Part shown: piece by piece, positions 33,000-45,569 of the stretch
Numbering within the stretch: position 1 is the stretch's first letter
Layout: each line of letters begins with the position of its first letter
Source of the DNA: Pelobates cultripes
Lineage: Eukaryota > Chordata > Amphibia > Anura > Pelobatidae
Assembly (NCBI GenBank): GCA_933207985.1
Contig: OW240912.1
Location: 79,132,708 to 79,196,707 of the forward strand
Reading direction: 5' to 3'
DNA length: 64,000 bases
Translations under genes and position numbers: made by a program
Notes under the pieces: model-generated
Database searches by the model: none
What the model was told of the DNA's origin: nothing
The model's input: only the letters and a program-made list of their open reading frames with translations

Positions 33000-34025
33000 A
33001 TGTAGAAATTTAGAAATATGGATTACGCGAGGTATAAAAACGATATCTATCCTTTTATTAGGAAATAGAGTAAAATCATATGATCAACTACAATCTGAAT
33101 ATAACATATCTCTTAATGATTGGCTTAAATATATTAGGGTAAAATTATTTCTGAATACATATCTAAGATTTAACCCTCTGGAACCACCAGTTAAGCTTCT
33201 ATCAGACTTATTTGAGCAGTCAGATTATACCCATTTGGTAAATAAATGCCAAAAAATAATTTATAACAAAATCAATTCCCCGGGCAATTATTAGATGGAA
33301 TTATGATCTTACCAAAGATATCACTATGAAAGAATGGAATAACTCCCTTAATACGTTATACAAAGTCTGTCATTGTTTAAATATACATGAAACTCATTAT
33401 AAAATATTAAATAGAGGGTACAATACTCCCCATAAAATTGCAAAAATGTATCCTACAACCCCACCTAACTGCTGGAGATGCAATGAAAGGATTGCAGACT
33501 TCAAACATACCTGGTGAGACTGTCCAAAAATTTGATCTTTATGGGTTGAGTTAAATCAAAATGTATCATCCCTACTGGAAATAAGGATTGAGATGACTTC
33601 GAGTATGGCTCTACTTCATATGGATATGACGGGCATCGATAAAGAATTTAGACCCATTATTTTACATATCTTAATGGTGGTTAAAACCTCAATAGCTAGG
33701 AATTAGAAATCCTCAAAGGTAGATAACTGGGCTAAGATACATGCTCAAAGTATTATCCAATGTAAAATGGAAAGGGCTATTACTAACTTTGCATTAAAAA
33801 AGGGATCTCAATACACATACTGGGATAAATGGATTAAGAAAAATGGAATCTAGATAGGGAGGCTCCCCTCTTGTCCGATTTTTTCCGTGTTATATGTATG
33901 TATGTAATTTTTTTTTTTTTTGTCGCACCACAACCCGAGCAAATGTTTTATGTATGTGTGTCATTTAATTTGTTAGTTCATTACGTATTTGAAAGTATTT
34001 TTTGTAATTGTGTTAAGATAAAATT
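33000..34025 (+). pseudogene. L1/Tx1-type LINE ORF2 C-terminus and 3' UTR (upright 3' half)
   Basis: The plus strand reads LEIWITRGIKTIS..LLLGNRVKSYDQLQSEYNIS followed by LNDWLKYIRV, then HCLNIHETHYKILNRGY and KMYPTTPPNCWRCNERIADFKHTW*DC. The last is the CX2CX8HX4C zinc-knuckle-like motif of L1 ORF2 C-termini (Cys codons near 33470, 33479 and 33521; His near 33506). It ends WDKWIKKNGI* near 33853. A 3' UTR with a T-run (about 33907-33921) runs to an A-rich end near 34020. Frameshifts and stops are present. It follows functionally from the segment encoded on the minus strand at 30225-32925, with about 200 residues missing between the two. Confidence 0.85.
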
Positions 34026-35050
34026 TAAAGAAAGAAATAGAAATTAACCAGATAAGGACAGATAGAGAAAAAGAAAATGAATAATACATATGATGATTTG
34101 GTATTAGATGACTCTATCTATGACTCTGCAAAAAAATAACTAATACCATAATCTGATGTAAAAAAATAAATAAAAAAAAAAGACTGTGTTGGGTTACTTT
34201 TTACACAGTGATGAGTTAAACACATTATATGATGTAACAATCTTTAGATTCGAAGCAGTGTATTTTTCTTCTGTGCAATTATGCCTAATTGTGTACTCAA
34301 TGTATAGTGAAGTCATTTTAACATAATTTGTATTAAATGTATGTTTAACCAGTGACTCATCGATGTTTTTTACTAGAGTATATGTACTTAAAATTTTTTT
34401 GTTATAAATTATTCTATGCATCAAACTGATTAAAACCCAATATCACAATATAATCTATTTGCTATTGATGGACACGTGTTACTGAGCTAACGGTTACTTG
34501 TCATTTATTTAAACAACATACAGAAATATCACATTCCAAATGTTACAGTTATTTCTCTAACATATCTTGGCAACCAATACTTTCTAAACAATGCCAAGCC
34601 TCACATAACTCCTTGTATAGTTTCATTTCCGAGTAATTAAATGTAATCCAAAAACAAATTTACTATGATAGCGATGTATCAATAAACCACAGTCTGCGAT
34701 ATTTGATAGAGTTTCAGTATTAATTTATTAAAAAAAGAAAAATGTATATTTTTACTGAAACCAGATGCTTCAAGCACTCCCTTTTCCTGTGCTTCATCAC
34801 ATGGAGATTATATTATTCCCTTTAGGTAAGTTTATCATAGAATTGGATAACAAAAAACACAACATTTGCATAGCAAATGTGATACATAACTGTGGTTTCA
34901 TTTACAGTGAATAGGCTGCATGGCAGGTTTTCTCTAAGCAAAGCCTACTTTAAAGAGTTATATAACTATATTTTTTAGGTTATTGAACAATACATTGTAT
35001 TAACAAGTCAATGAAAACTAATTACTAACTAATTACCCCCCATTTGTTTT
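34026..35050. other. AT-rich non-coding stretch
   Basis: A-rich patches at about 34030-34080 and 34150-34180 may be remnants of a LINE tail. Nothing else is recognised. Confidence 0.4.
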
Positions 35051-35572
35051 TTAAAGGAACACTATAGTGCTAGGAATGCATACAGTATCCTGGTGTAGCT
35101 ATTTAATTCAGAGCCCCCCTCTTATGCAATGTGTAAAAAAAAAAAAAAGGAAATGGCTAACTTTTTCTCCAGCGGTGACCCTTTCTTGGTGTTGCCACAG
35201 TTTCCATCTCCAGTGACATCATCCTGGAGGTGTGCCAATTCTCCTCATAGAGGAGTACAGGGGACCGTAGGCGCTTGAGCTGTCACTGGTCACGATGTAC
35301 CTTTAATTCTGACATAGAAAACCATTGAATACATTAATTCTCTATGGCAGATTGTGCAAGCGTGACGTAATGCTATGTTACAGTATGAGAGCTGGGAAGT
35401 AACAGTCCCGGCTCTCACTACCAGAGAGTTTGAAAGCATGGCTTGAAACCGCACTTCTAAGTCTTCTAATTATTGAAATAACAGTTTGTTTGTTTTTTGG
35501 GGGGAGGGGGGTGGGGGAGGAGGGGGATGTGAGGGGAGGAAAGGGGGTATAGGGCCTACAGTATTCCTTTAA
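35051..35572 (+). mobile_element. TTAA-bounded MITE, full length (522 bp)
   Basis: TTAAAGGAACACTATAGTGC at the left and GGCCTACAGTATTCCTTTAA at the right, TTAA at both ends. The interior differs from families A-C (CTTCCCAGC-like, GAGGAGTACAGGGGACC, TCTATGGCAGATTG) and includes a G-rich block at 35498-35550 with several GGGGG runs. Non-coding. Confidence 0.75.
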
Positions 35573-36959
35573 GCATTTTATATAAAATATTTATTAAAAA
35601 ATAAGTAAAAAAATACTTGATTTTAAAGTTATTAAAGTTACTAAACATGGGCATGCATGTGGTCAGCAGCAGACAGTCTTCTCCTAGACCATAAAGAGGT
35701 TGCACCAATTACTAGTTATGTATTTTGTGGGATGATTCTATCAACGTGGGTTTTATGGACCAATCTGTGTGTGACAATCTGATAAGCCATCGTGCACTTG
35801 AGTGGCTGTGGTTCCCCCTTCTTCTGAGGAGGAGTGAGATATCTATCTTAGCTGTCCTGGCTTTTTGACAATCAAATTTTCACATTGCGCAACATTGGAA
35901 ATTATTGCTGCAGTACTATACATGGAAAAACAAGATATGCATCTACACGATTATCAGAGCATGATAAACCCAATGATTGACTGTCAAACAATATCAAAAG
36001 GGTTCTGACAATCTAAACGTCTCAATAAAGGGGGTGCCTTGATTCACCATGTCAGATCATCACAACACCTTTTGGAATAAGGTAGTCCAACAGGTCTATG
36101 TTATAACAGAAATGTGAGATTGGAAGGAATGAGGGGGAGGTCAAAGGGGGAGAGTTTGAGGGGTGAGGATAGAAAGAGTGATTGCTAAAAATCTTGTTTT
36201 AAAGTCCCTTGTGAGTCCCCCTAACATTGGCCAAAACAATATTGTTCTACTTTCAGACAAACTCAAACCACTGATAAATGTAAATTTTCATCAATAATGG
36301 GAAAATATTAAAGCTCTCTCAGAAAAGGACCGCTTTAATTCCAATGGAAAGACAATATAAGCATAACATTAAAAAAGATGAACACAAGGGACCGCAGATG
36401 TGTTATTTGTATGTGTTATACTACTACACAACAAAATTATGGCTGAATATGTGTCAGAACTGCTGAAACATATGGTTAGGAGTGATCTAATCTACCTCTA
36501 CCATCAGGTGTTACATTTAGTCACAATTTCACAATGCATTTTTAATTAATTATAATTAGAGATTTTGAATCAAACTGTTTCACACCATTTTTCTTCTCTT
36601 CTAATGTACGATTCATTTTGCCATTATCAAAACATATTTTCCCCCAGATATCTGTCACTTTCAAAAAGCGACTTTGCAGTTTATAAAAAAGAAAAATTCG
36701 ATTGAGATTAACCTTTCAGATGTTGATCCAAAAGAAGGCAACTAGTTATTTTGATTTGACAGTCACATATGTATCAAAAGGGGACAGTTGAATTTCCCAT
36801 AGTTGACTAGTTAACAAAGTGTTAGTATATTTTAATACACTGCTCACAAGTTTTAAGCTTAAGTTTTGCAATATACTATATTCACTGTAAAGCACACTTG
36901 AAACACTTTTTATGTCAAACGATTTTGTTCTTTGAGCAGCCAGTCACAACAATGTTTTG
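35573..36959. other. AT-rich non-coding stretch
   Basis: No element ends or coding homology seen. Confidence 0.4.
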
Positions 36960-37200
36960 AAATAGGAAATAAGAACACCGCACTTCCTCCAGAACCCGGA
37001 GTCATAAAGCTGGTAGATAGAAGATGGTGCAGGCACTCAAGGTTCAAAATATAAGCAGATTTATTGAGAGAATGTACAGCAGCATTACAACCTCTTGTGA
37101 AGTCTTTTTTTAAACAGAAGCTTTTGAAGCTTTAAAAATACATCCTGAGAGGTTGAAACATTCTAGTATATTCTCCCAATAAATCTACAAAAATGTTTTG
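36960..37200. repeat. Dispersed-repeat fragment with a foldback core
   Basis: 'AACACCGCACTTCCTCCAGA' and 'GGTGCAGGCACTC' are phrases I associate with a dispersed frog repeat. AGATTTATTGAGAGAATGTA (37057-37076) pairs with TATTCTCCCAATAAATCT (37169-37186). The family is not assigned. Confidence 0.45.
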
Positions 37201-37309
37201 GGCTGCGGAGCTGGACCATATTGTTATTATACTAGAAGATAGAAACAACATGTGAATCAACCCAAGCTATCAGAGACATTACTATAGCATGTTTGCAGAA
37301 AATAGAAAA

Positions 37310-37910
37310 TTAAAGGAACACTATAGGGTCAGGAATACAAACATGTATTCCTAACTCTATTATGTTAAAACCACCATCTAGCCCCCCTGATCCCCTCTTA
37401 CCTCCCTAAATATAGTAAAATCTTACTTGTATTCAAATCTGCAGCTGCTGACTCTGCCCCTGTCTCCCTCTGAACTGCCTCTGTCTGTTTACATTATCAG
37501 AAGTGGTGGTCTGAGTCATTCACAATGCTTCCATGTAGGATTGGCTGAGACTGTCATGGAGGCAGATCAGGGGCAGAGCCAGCACAAGTCAAACACAGCC
37601 CTGGCCAATCAGCAACTCCTCATAGTGATACATTGAATCAATGTATCTCTATGAGGAAATTTCAGTGTCTGCATGCAGAGGGTGGAGACACTGAATGTCA
37701 GTGCTGCTCACTCTGCAGCACTGCCCCAGGTAGCACTTCTAGCAGCCATATGAGGAGTGGCCAGTGTAGGTATCCCTAGGCTGTAATGTAAACGCTGTGA
37801 TTTCACTGACAAAGCAGGGTTTACTGCAAAAAGCCTGAAGGGAATGAGTCTACTCACCAGAACAAATACAATAAAATGTAGTTGTTCTGGTGACTATAGT
37901 GTCCCTTTAA
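37310..37910 (+). mobile_element. TTAA-A MITE, reference full-length copy (601 bp)
   Basis: Left end TTAAAGGAACACTATAGGGT with the fold GGAATACAAACATGTATTCC. Right end GTTGTTCTGGTGACTATAGT then GTCCCTTTAA. TTAA is at both outer edges. Internal marks are GAAGTGGTGG, GAGGCAGATCAGGGGCAGAG, GCCAATCAGCAACTCCTCAT, TTGAATCAATG (palindromic), GTGCTGCTCACTCTGCAGCA and GTATCCCTAGG. It has no transposase. Terminal TTAA with TTAAAGG ends points to a piggyBac- or Kolobok-type mobiliser; the choice between them is not resolved here. Confidence 0.85.
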
Positions 37911-40844
37911 GGAAAAATGTATTGTGGTTTATTGTACTCTAATAACAAAATTTGGAGAACATATTTAAGTTTCTACAGATAATGAATTTGTCTTGACTTA
38001 CAATTGAAAGTAGTTGTCAAACAAATTAATCTTAAAATAATAAATTTTGGAAATGAAAATGAAATCTGTCTCTTGGCCATCCTATGAAATCTGTCCGAAG
38101 TAATGTTTTCATTCTGAGAAAGATAAAACATAAACAATGCTTGTGGCTTGTTGTGTTAAAACTAATATAGACGTCTTACAAAGTACCTTTCTTCTAACCT
38201 TTGAAATACAAAATATGAAAACCTAACCTATAGAGATGTTATAATGGCAATTACGTTAGAATTGCCAAATATCTGTTACTTATACTCATTGCTTTAATCA
38301 GCTGTAATGTCACACAATTCAAATGTCCCTGAATCAAATTTGATTTTCAAGGAAATAGATTAATTCAGCAAATCCTACATTTACTTGTTATAGTAACCTT
38401 CTTGACCTGAGGAACCTTTGGGGAAAAATTAGAAGTTAAGCAATAACATCCAGAGACTTTGTGAGATAATTTGTTAAACAGACCTTATTCTCCCACATTC
38501 ATCATTTTAACTACCTCTTTAATATTGGCATGCACTTAAGGAATTACATGCAAATCTACAATGAAATGACAAATTGAATTGATTCCTTTCACAGAAGCTT
38601 CTCTTCCATCAGTGCATAGTACTGAGGTTACGACCGTTCATAAAGAAAAAAAGACAGGCCCTCTTAAAACTCAAAGTAGAGACATTTTAAAGTCATTTTC
38701 TACTGTATTTTTATCATATTTCCTCTAAATTGTTTTTATTTTGTATTTTTTTTTTCAGAAGATGAAGTTTATGTCAATAGTTATTTACAACATGTTTTTA
38801 AAAAGTGCTTTAAAAAGTGAGCTAACTTCTGGCCTCCTCATTGATCAGTGGGTGGTTTGACTTGGTAATGATTATTAATGTTATCTAGCTAAAAAATCAA
38901 GTCCAATGTAAACTAATGAAGATGTGCTACAGTTGTTACACATCGAATTAGCTCTATTCAATGTTTGTTATAAAAGACTAGAATCCTAGTGAGAAAATGG
39001 ATCTATAATTTAATACAGCTACACGTGCTGTCATCACCATTTCAGTTCCACGTTTATATACATAAACATTTATATCTGTAGCTTAAATAAGTGGAATTGA
39101 CCTATCCATAAAATGAATGCACTCTTCTACAGCAACTCTTTTGTAATTCTAAATTTTACGCTTGATAGATCATCTGATGTGTGCAGAAGCCACTAATTGT
39201 GTGACTTGTAAGCAGATAATACATATGTCATCATTTATATCTTGCACACAAATTTCAATATGTCTGCCACAATATTTACCATGCCTTGTGTGTAGTCAGC
39301 GCTGTGCTATGGTTGGCTATCTGTTTGAAAGTTTCTAAATTACATACGACTCGAGATTGTAAGCTCTTTTTGTCATGTGCATCGTATGCCTCTGTTCCTT
39401 TTAACACCTGTTGTTTGCCTCTTCTTTGCAGCTTTTGCCCAACTGTAAAATTTGAATGCAGATTATTTTGGGGCTGTATAATTGCTACTTATTGTAACAT
39501 TGCCATATAATATATTAGAATTTTAGAACACACCAGAAATGTTTGTATATTTTTGTTGTCGGTTTGGTGCATATTATCATTAAAAATATATATTCTTGCA
39601 CGGGGCTAGACAATGTTTTAATTATGTATTCTACTTTCATCTCACAAAATAGTGCTGCGCTATAGTAAAATAAATCTATAAGCAGGAAAAAAAATTTTGT
39701 AGGTTACCTACGACCGATCTAAATAAAATAACAGAAAGAAAGTGTCAAGTCTGATTTTTTTCCATGTGTAAAAGAAGATCCATAAATTAACATTGCAATA
39801 AATTACCAAGTTCATGAAAGTGAATTAGAAAGCAGCAATTAGGTGAACGGCTCTACAAAGCACATTAAAAAAAGTCCATTGAGTAACAAACTAGATACAC
39901 TTTTATTTCCTCCATAAGACCATGTGGGTCTCATTCACTAATTCATTACCATTCTACATGCTAGCTAGGGGGTTGTTATCACATTGAATGTAACAGGCAA
40001 ATGGTCAGTAAACACAAACTGAAGGAACTTTTAAACAGATTCCCATGAAATGTGCCTATTAAGTACATAGATAAAATACAAAGATTTTGCAAGATATATC
40101 ACAAAACTGAGAACATGTGGAAAAAGTGAACTAACACCAAATGGTAAGATGCAGCTGTAGATGTTTAGAAAAAGAAATTGAGATAAAAAAAGGATTCATA
40201 CTGTTGATTTAAGATTTAATTCTTATATCTCATCAAAGGTGTTACTAGCTGTAATTTATAAAAATGTTACTCCTAAAAAGACGTGTCACCAAATCTAAAA
40301 AGCACCCTGTGCATGGATTTGGCCAATACAGTGGTCTTCTGGCTTCGCCTAATTTAGATTTACCAGTCTAATGTAAGATGTCAATGATGAGCTATAGATA
40401 TAACATTGAATGGTTTAAATATATTTGCTTATTGTCATTTTTTTTTAAATTATAATATAATATTTTATTACCTTTTAAAGGATCAGCATATCACAGAGTT
40501 AGCACCAGGCAGATATCCATAATAACTATACGTTGTACTGGAGAAATTGCAAACATACAAATTGATATACGTGCATGACGATTTGTATAAGCTTCACTCA
40601 ACATGCTCAGTGGAAGTGGATGCAAGTGATTTTAGCTAATAAACTCCCAAATGATGTGTATGTCACTCCACAAAGTGTTGTATGTGTGCTTTTTGGGTGC
40701 AGTCAGTTGCTTATGCAGCTACCGTGGCAGCTATGTTTAAATTTTTATGACTGTAAGTCAAAGTATGTCTCTGCACACAGTCACTAAAGAAATAGCACTG
40801 TTTATTGGAAGAAAGTGAAGAGACAATGTTTTAACCTTGCCATG
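37911..40844. other. AT-rich non-coding stretch
   Basis: I see no convincing coding sequence. A weak LINE 3'-UTR-like scrap ('ATTGTAAGCTCTTTTTGTC', 'CCTCTGTTCCTTTTAACACC') lies at about 39350-39500. Confidence 0.4.
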
Positions 40845-41000
40845 AGATCTTTGTGACTATGTCAGGGCAGTGTCCTCTTCTCCTTTTGTATCAGTATGTC
40901 TAATTATGCTTTACCCTGTCTGTATAATGACCTTATTGCATAAATTGTAAAGTGCTGAGCACAGTAGAGCTATAAAAGAACAATTGAATTAATAAACAAG
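40845..41000 (+). mobile_element. L2-like LINE 3' UTR tail
   Basis: 'GTCAGGGCAGTGTCCTCTTC', 'TCCTTTTGTATCAGTATGTC', 'GTAAAGTGCTGAGCACAGTA' and an AATAAA-rich tail follow the same order as other LINE 3' ends here (1-449, 19905-20060). Only the 3' end is present. Confidence 0.55.
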
Positions 41001-41382
41001 GAAATAAATAAATTAATAAATGACATGTCTACGTGAGAAGTGTGCTTAGTTTTCCAATTACTTTTTTATGCATAGGTTATTAATCAAATATGGCAATAAA
41101 CCTATGAAAGATAGTTAAAAACCTATGCAGAGGAAGGTTTTGCATTAGCAGTAATAAGATCACAGGCTCAACGTAAGGCCAAAGCCTGCTAGTGAGATTA
41201 CCGTATATACTCGAGTATAAGCCGACCCGAATATAAGCCGAGGCCCCTAATTTTACCCCCAAAAACTGGGAAAACGTATTGACTAGCGTATAAGACTAGG
41301 GTGGGAAATGCAGCAGCTACTAGTAAATTTCTAAATAAAATTAGATCCTAAAAAAATTATATTAATTGAATATTTATTTACA

Positions 41383-42130
41383 GTGTGTGTATGAATGCAG
41401 TGTGTGTATGAGTGCGCAGTGTGTGTACGAGTGCAGTGTGTGTGTATGAGTGCAGTGTGTGTGTATGAATGCAGCGTGTATGTATGAATGCAGCGTGTAT
41501 GTATGAATGCAGTGTGTGTGTATGAGTGCAGTGTGTGTGTATGAGTGCAGTGTTTGTGTATGAGTGCAGTGTGTGTGCATAAATGCAGTGTGTGTATGAA
41601 TGCAGTGTGTGTATGAGTGTGCAGTGTGTGTATCAATGCAGTGTGTGTGTATGAGTGCAGCGTGTGTGTATGAATGCAGGGTGTGTGTATGAATGCAGTG
41701 TGTGTATGAATGCAGCGTGTATGTATGAATGCAGGGTGTGTGTATGAATGCAGGGTGTGTGTATGAATGCAGGTGTGTGTATGAATGCAGCGTGTATGTA
41801 TGAATGCAGTGTGTGTGTATGAATGCAGTGTGTGTATGAGTGCAGTGTTTGTGTATGAGTGCAGTGTGTGTGCATAAATGCAGTGTGTGTATGAGTGCAG
41901 TGTGCGTGTATGAGTGCAGTGTGTGTGTATGAATGCAGGGTGTGTATGAGTGCAGTGTGTGTGTATGAGTGCAGTGTGTGTGTATGAATGCAGGGTGTGT
42001 GTATGAATGCAGGGTGTGTGTATGAATGCAGGGTGTGTATGAGTGCAGTGTGTGTGTATGAATGCAGGGTGTGTGTATGAATGCAGGGTGTGTGTATGAG
42101 TGCAGTGTGTGTGATGCAGTGTGTGTTTGT
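41383..42130 (+). repeat. ~19-bp minisatellite, about 40 units
   Basis: The unit is about GTGTGTGTATGAATGCA with G/A and length variants (ATGAGTGCAGT, ATGAATGCAGG, AGCGTGTATGT), mostly 16-20 bp. Because the unit is near a multiple of three plus one, long minus-strand frames of His/Thr/Leu/Ser repeats arise (41331-41636, 41633-42160). These are not genes. Confidence 0.9.
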
Positions 42131-42383
42131 GTTGCAGAGCCTTGGTGGGGGGGTGGGCATTTTTATAAAAAAAATGTATTATTATTTAAAAAAATTTGTT
42201 ATATTATTATTATTTTTTATTATTTTTTTTATTAGTATTTATATTTATATATTATTAATGTATTTATTTTTTTGTCCCCCCTCCCTGCTTGATACATGGC
42301 AGGGAGGGGGGCTCTCCTTCCCTGGTGGTCCAGTGGCATTGGCAGTTCAGTGGGGGGAGGAGGGGGGCTGGCAGAGCTGTAAC

Positions 42384-42586
42384 TTACCTCTCCTGCAGCT
42401 CCTGCCAGCTCTCTCCTCCTCCGCGCCGGTCCGTGCAGCTCTTCTCTCAGCTCACACTGTAAGTCTCGCGAGAGCCGCACTATGACCCCGCGGCTCTCGC
42501 GAGACTTACACTGGGAGCTGACCGAGGTGCTGACACGGACCGGCGCGGAGGAGGAGAGAGCTGACAGGAGCTGCAGGAGAGGTAAG
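42384..42586. repeat. GC-rich hairpin, ~95-bp arms
   Basis: The left arm (42384-42478) and right arm (42490-42586) are near-complementary (CTCTCCTGCAGCTCCTG / CAGGAGCTGCAGGAGAG; GTAAGTCTCGCGAGAGCCGC / GCGGCTCTCGCGAGACTTAC) with an ~11-nt loop. The right arm ends GAGAGGTAAGCG, another donor-like site. Confidence 0.85.
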
Positions 42587-42729
42587 CGCTCGCTGCCAGC
42601 CCCCAGTCTGTATTATGGCAATGTAAATTGCCATAATACAGACAGTGACTTGAGTATAAGCCGAGTTGGGGTTTTTCAGCACAAAAAATGTGCTGAAAAA
42701 CTCGGCTTATACTCGAGTATATACGGTAA

Positions 42730-45569
42730 GTCAAACAAAAAAACAACAACTCAAGAGGGTACAGAAGTACTGAGTGTCAGTCCTGTGCAATAGTGACATA
42801 CTAGATAGTCGATCTGTAAGGCCTTCAGTCTATTTTGCTGTGAGTAAACATGCACCAAGATAGTCATGTTTAAAAAGGTGAATTAAGATCCATATATTCC
42901 AAGGTAAGCCAACTGCCAAGGGTTATAGAGAAGAACCTCAGACGTAGAGATTTCCCAATAGCTAGCAAAGGAAGCCACTTCCCTGATAAATGACTTGTGG
43001 AAGTTCTAACCCTTGTGAGTGGTACCATTGTTTTCATGTGCTTTATGTGTCAACTCCTCCATAGCATAATAACAGTTTAATATCTGATTTTTGTCAGTAA
43101 CCTAAATACACTTCAATTTTTGCCAGGTACTCAAAGGTCTAATGGTAGAGTAAAAAAACAGTCAAATATGTATTAAAAACAGAAATGGACTAAACAACCC
43201 CAAATCATGTATGTCTTACTCATAATACAGCAGTTACTATTGAGGCGAACACATAACCCGAATTAAACTGAATTAAAAAGCTAAAATAGTGCTTTACACA
43301 ATCCTTAAAACCTAGGACTTCAATGGCTTCAAAAGCTCTGATTTGATATCTACTGTAGAGTTTATGTCAATTTTGGAGCGAACTTGTGTTTATCATCACA
43401 TAAGTAACTTTGCCATTGGTCCAAATCAATACCACTCTAATATACATTTTATAATTAATTCCATAATTTTATTCTCAAAGCACAGATGGTATTAATGGCA
43501 TCCTCATGTCTTGCACATGCCAGTAATATCACGTTAGTACTTATACCAACTGTGATTAACAGAACCATCCTAGACTTAAAACATCCGACAGTGTGCCTCT
43601 AAGGAAATTACTTTTATTTATTTTTTTCAAGGTAATAATTTTCTTCTAGTATCACCAGAAATCTTGTACACGGGTACGGTACTTTCTCTTATTGTTGCGT
43701 TTGCCAACAAACCAACATTAAAGAAGCAGATTAAAAATAATCTCATTTTAGTTGACCTGTTCATATGCCAAAGGTTAATCGGTCCTATCTGCACTATTCC
43801 TGATTTGTCTCTTTCTTCAAACAACACACCAATTCAATCTAGACATCTAAGTATTAGAGCCAAACTCCAGTAGTATCCCAGAACATGCATTACTGTTCTA
43901 AAAGTCTCTGGGGCTTGCGAATGCTGGAATTATGGCTAATTAAGATGTTGAGTGAGTCTATAAACCACACGCTCTGGCAGACTCCAATGGATGTTCATGT
44001 AAATGACTAAAGTCTATTTAGAAATTACTATGCCAGCTGAGGTCTAATTATTGACTAGACATAAGAAAGGGAGATGGTCTTTCAGTCCATAAACACATGT
44101 CTGATAAAGAAGCAAGATCTAATTTAAGCAGTACACTAGCATTTTCAACCAGCAATATGCTGAATCTTTTGTTTTGTCTCAGCATAGAAAATAATTAAGG
44201 CTTTAATGGAGCTCTTGATAATAAGACTTAATGTCTTCATTATAAATTGCACATATCATAAATTAAGGCAAAGACTGCACATTAGTTAATTTAACTATCT
44301 GTGTTTATGTGACTTATTTGGTTAAAATTAATCTGTTTATACTGTTCTGACTGCATGAGGTAACTGAGACCATTATCTCCTAACTGTACTCCTGGTGGGG
44401 TGACCTCATTGCTATACTGAATTTCTCTAGAACTATGAAGGTCGAAGAGAGGACAAGTTTACCCTTTCCTCTTTTAGCGACAAATGCAATTGTAATGCTG
44501 CTTTATCCTCTAGAATCAATTGATTCATTCAACATCAAACAGATTGCTTTCATTCATCTGTTTGTTATATAGGGAAGATCAAGGCAAAGCCAGCAAAGTG
44601 AGATGAAGAAAATGAAAACAATTCTGGTAGAATCATCGGAACACTGTTTGATCAGAGACAGCGCACGCACCATTGATGCACATGGATATCCTGATGTCAG
44701 GAATATCCAACGGGGAAGTTCTCAAGCCACGTATGCTTTCTGTAATGTCACACACTTGTCTGAGACTTTTACTTTATGATGCTCCACAACTATTGACTTT
44801 GTGTCTGCAAATATATAAACATATTTCTTCATATGTAACACAGATCTATTTGCCCATAGCACATCACACCACTGGTAGGCATATCTTTATGTATTGGGTA
44901 CACCGTAAAAAGTGTAGTGCACTCACTGTGTTGAAGATACATTTTAGATTAAAACTGTTTTTATCTTCAAAGCCTTATCATGTATTTTATGAGCAGAGGT
45001 TCTATCGAGATTCTAATTTCTACTGAAGGAAGATTGGAAGTACCTTTCTGAAGGGCAAGGACAACGTACAGAGTTGGTGAACCTCTACGAAGGCAATATG
45101 ACAGCAATAAATTATTTTTATTGAATTCTGTTACGTGCTGGCGGTGTGAGTTAAAGACACAATGACCTTAAAAAAACATGTTTAAATATATCTGTGAAAA
45201 GGCAACGAATATGTCTAGGTATTCCAAATATTTATAGAAATGAATTGCGATGTTAGTCTAGTCCCTAAGCAGAATAAATCACCAGTTCTTGGTCCTTTAA
45301 ATTCAGAGTGTAAAATGTGGAGGGTGGTCATAGATGTAAAGGACAGCATAAAGGCTGGGCATGTATGCTTGTAATGATAAAGTGCAATATTACAGATTGT
45401 GTGCGCATGCTTTGTATCAAAAAAAAAAAGAGAAAAAAAGTCATGTTGATGGGTGTTTAATGCTGAATGAATAATGCAAGTATTTCATTTATAAAGTGCA
45501 TTCGAGTGCGCTTTTTGCTGGATATTATATTCTGCTCATATATCTAACTTGTCATAAATACGGCTTTAG
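42730..45569. other. AT-rich non-coding stretch with a candidate conserved segment
   Basis: No element ends or protein homology. 43900-44620 is non-repetitive with AATTA-rich, balanced composition and is a candidate conserved non-coding region. Confidence 0.4.

Larger units (their letters stand above)
41200..42727. mobile_element. 1.5-kb element with CCGTATATACTCGAG termini
   Basis: Left end ACCGTATATACTCGAGTATA + AGCCGA and right end, inverted, ACCGTATATACTCGAGTATA + AGCCGAG: near-identical termini of about 27 bp, with further matching subterminal sequence. TA flanks the CCGTATA ends on both sides, so a TA target (Tc1/mariner-like) is possible; an exact duplication is not provable. Inside are a ~19-bp minisatellite (41383-42130), a T/A-rich block, a GC-rich 95-bp hairpin and a small palindrome (42604-42643 around GGCAATGTAAATTGCC). 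No transposase. Confidence 0.8.

Noticed and set aside
41383..42130. CRISPR-like regular repeats
   Set aside because: No spacers, units of ~19 bp are contiguous, and the genome is eukaryotic.
41331..42160. Long minus-strand frames of His/Thr/Leu/Ser repeats (101 and 175 codons)
   Set aside because: They fall entirely on the 19-bp minisatellite and exist only because its unit lacks stops. No start context or homology.
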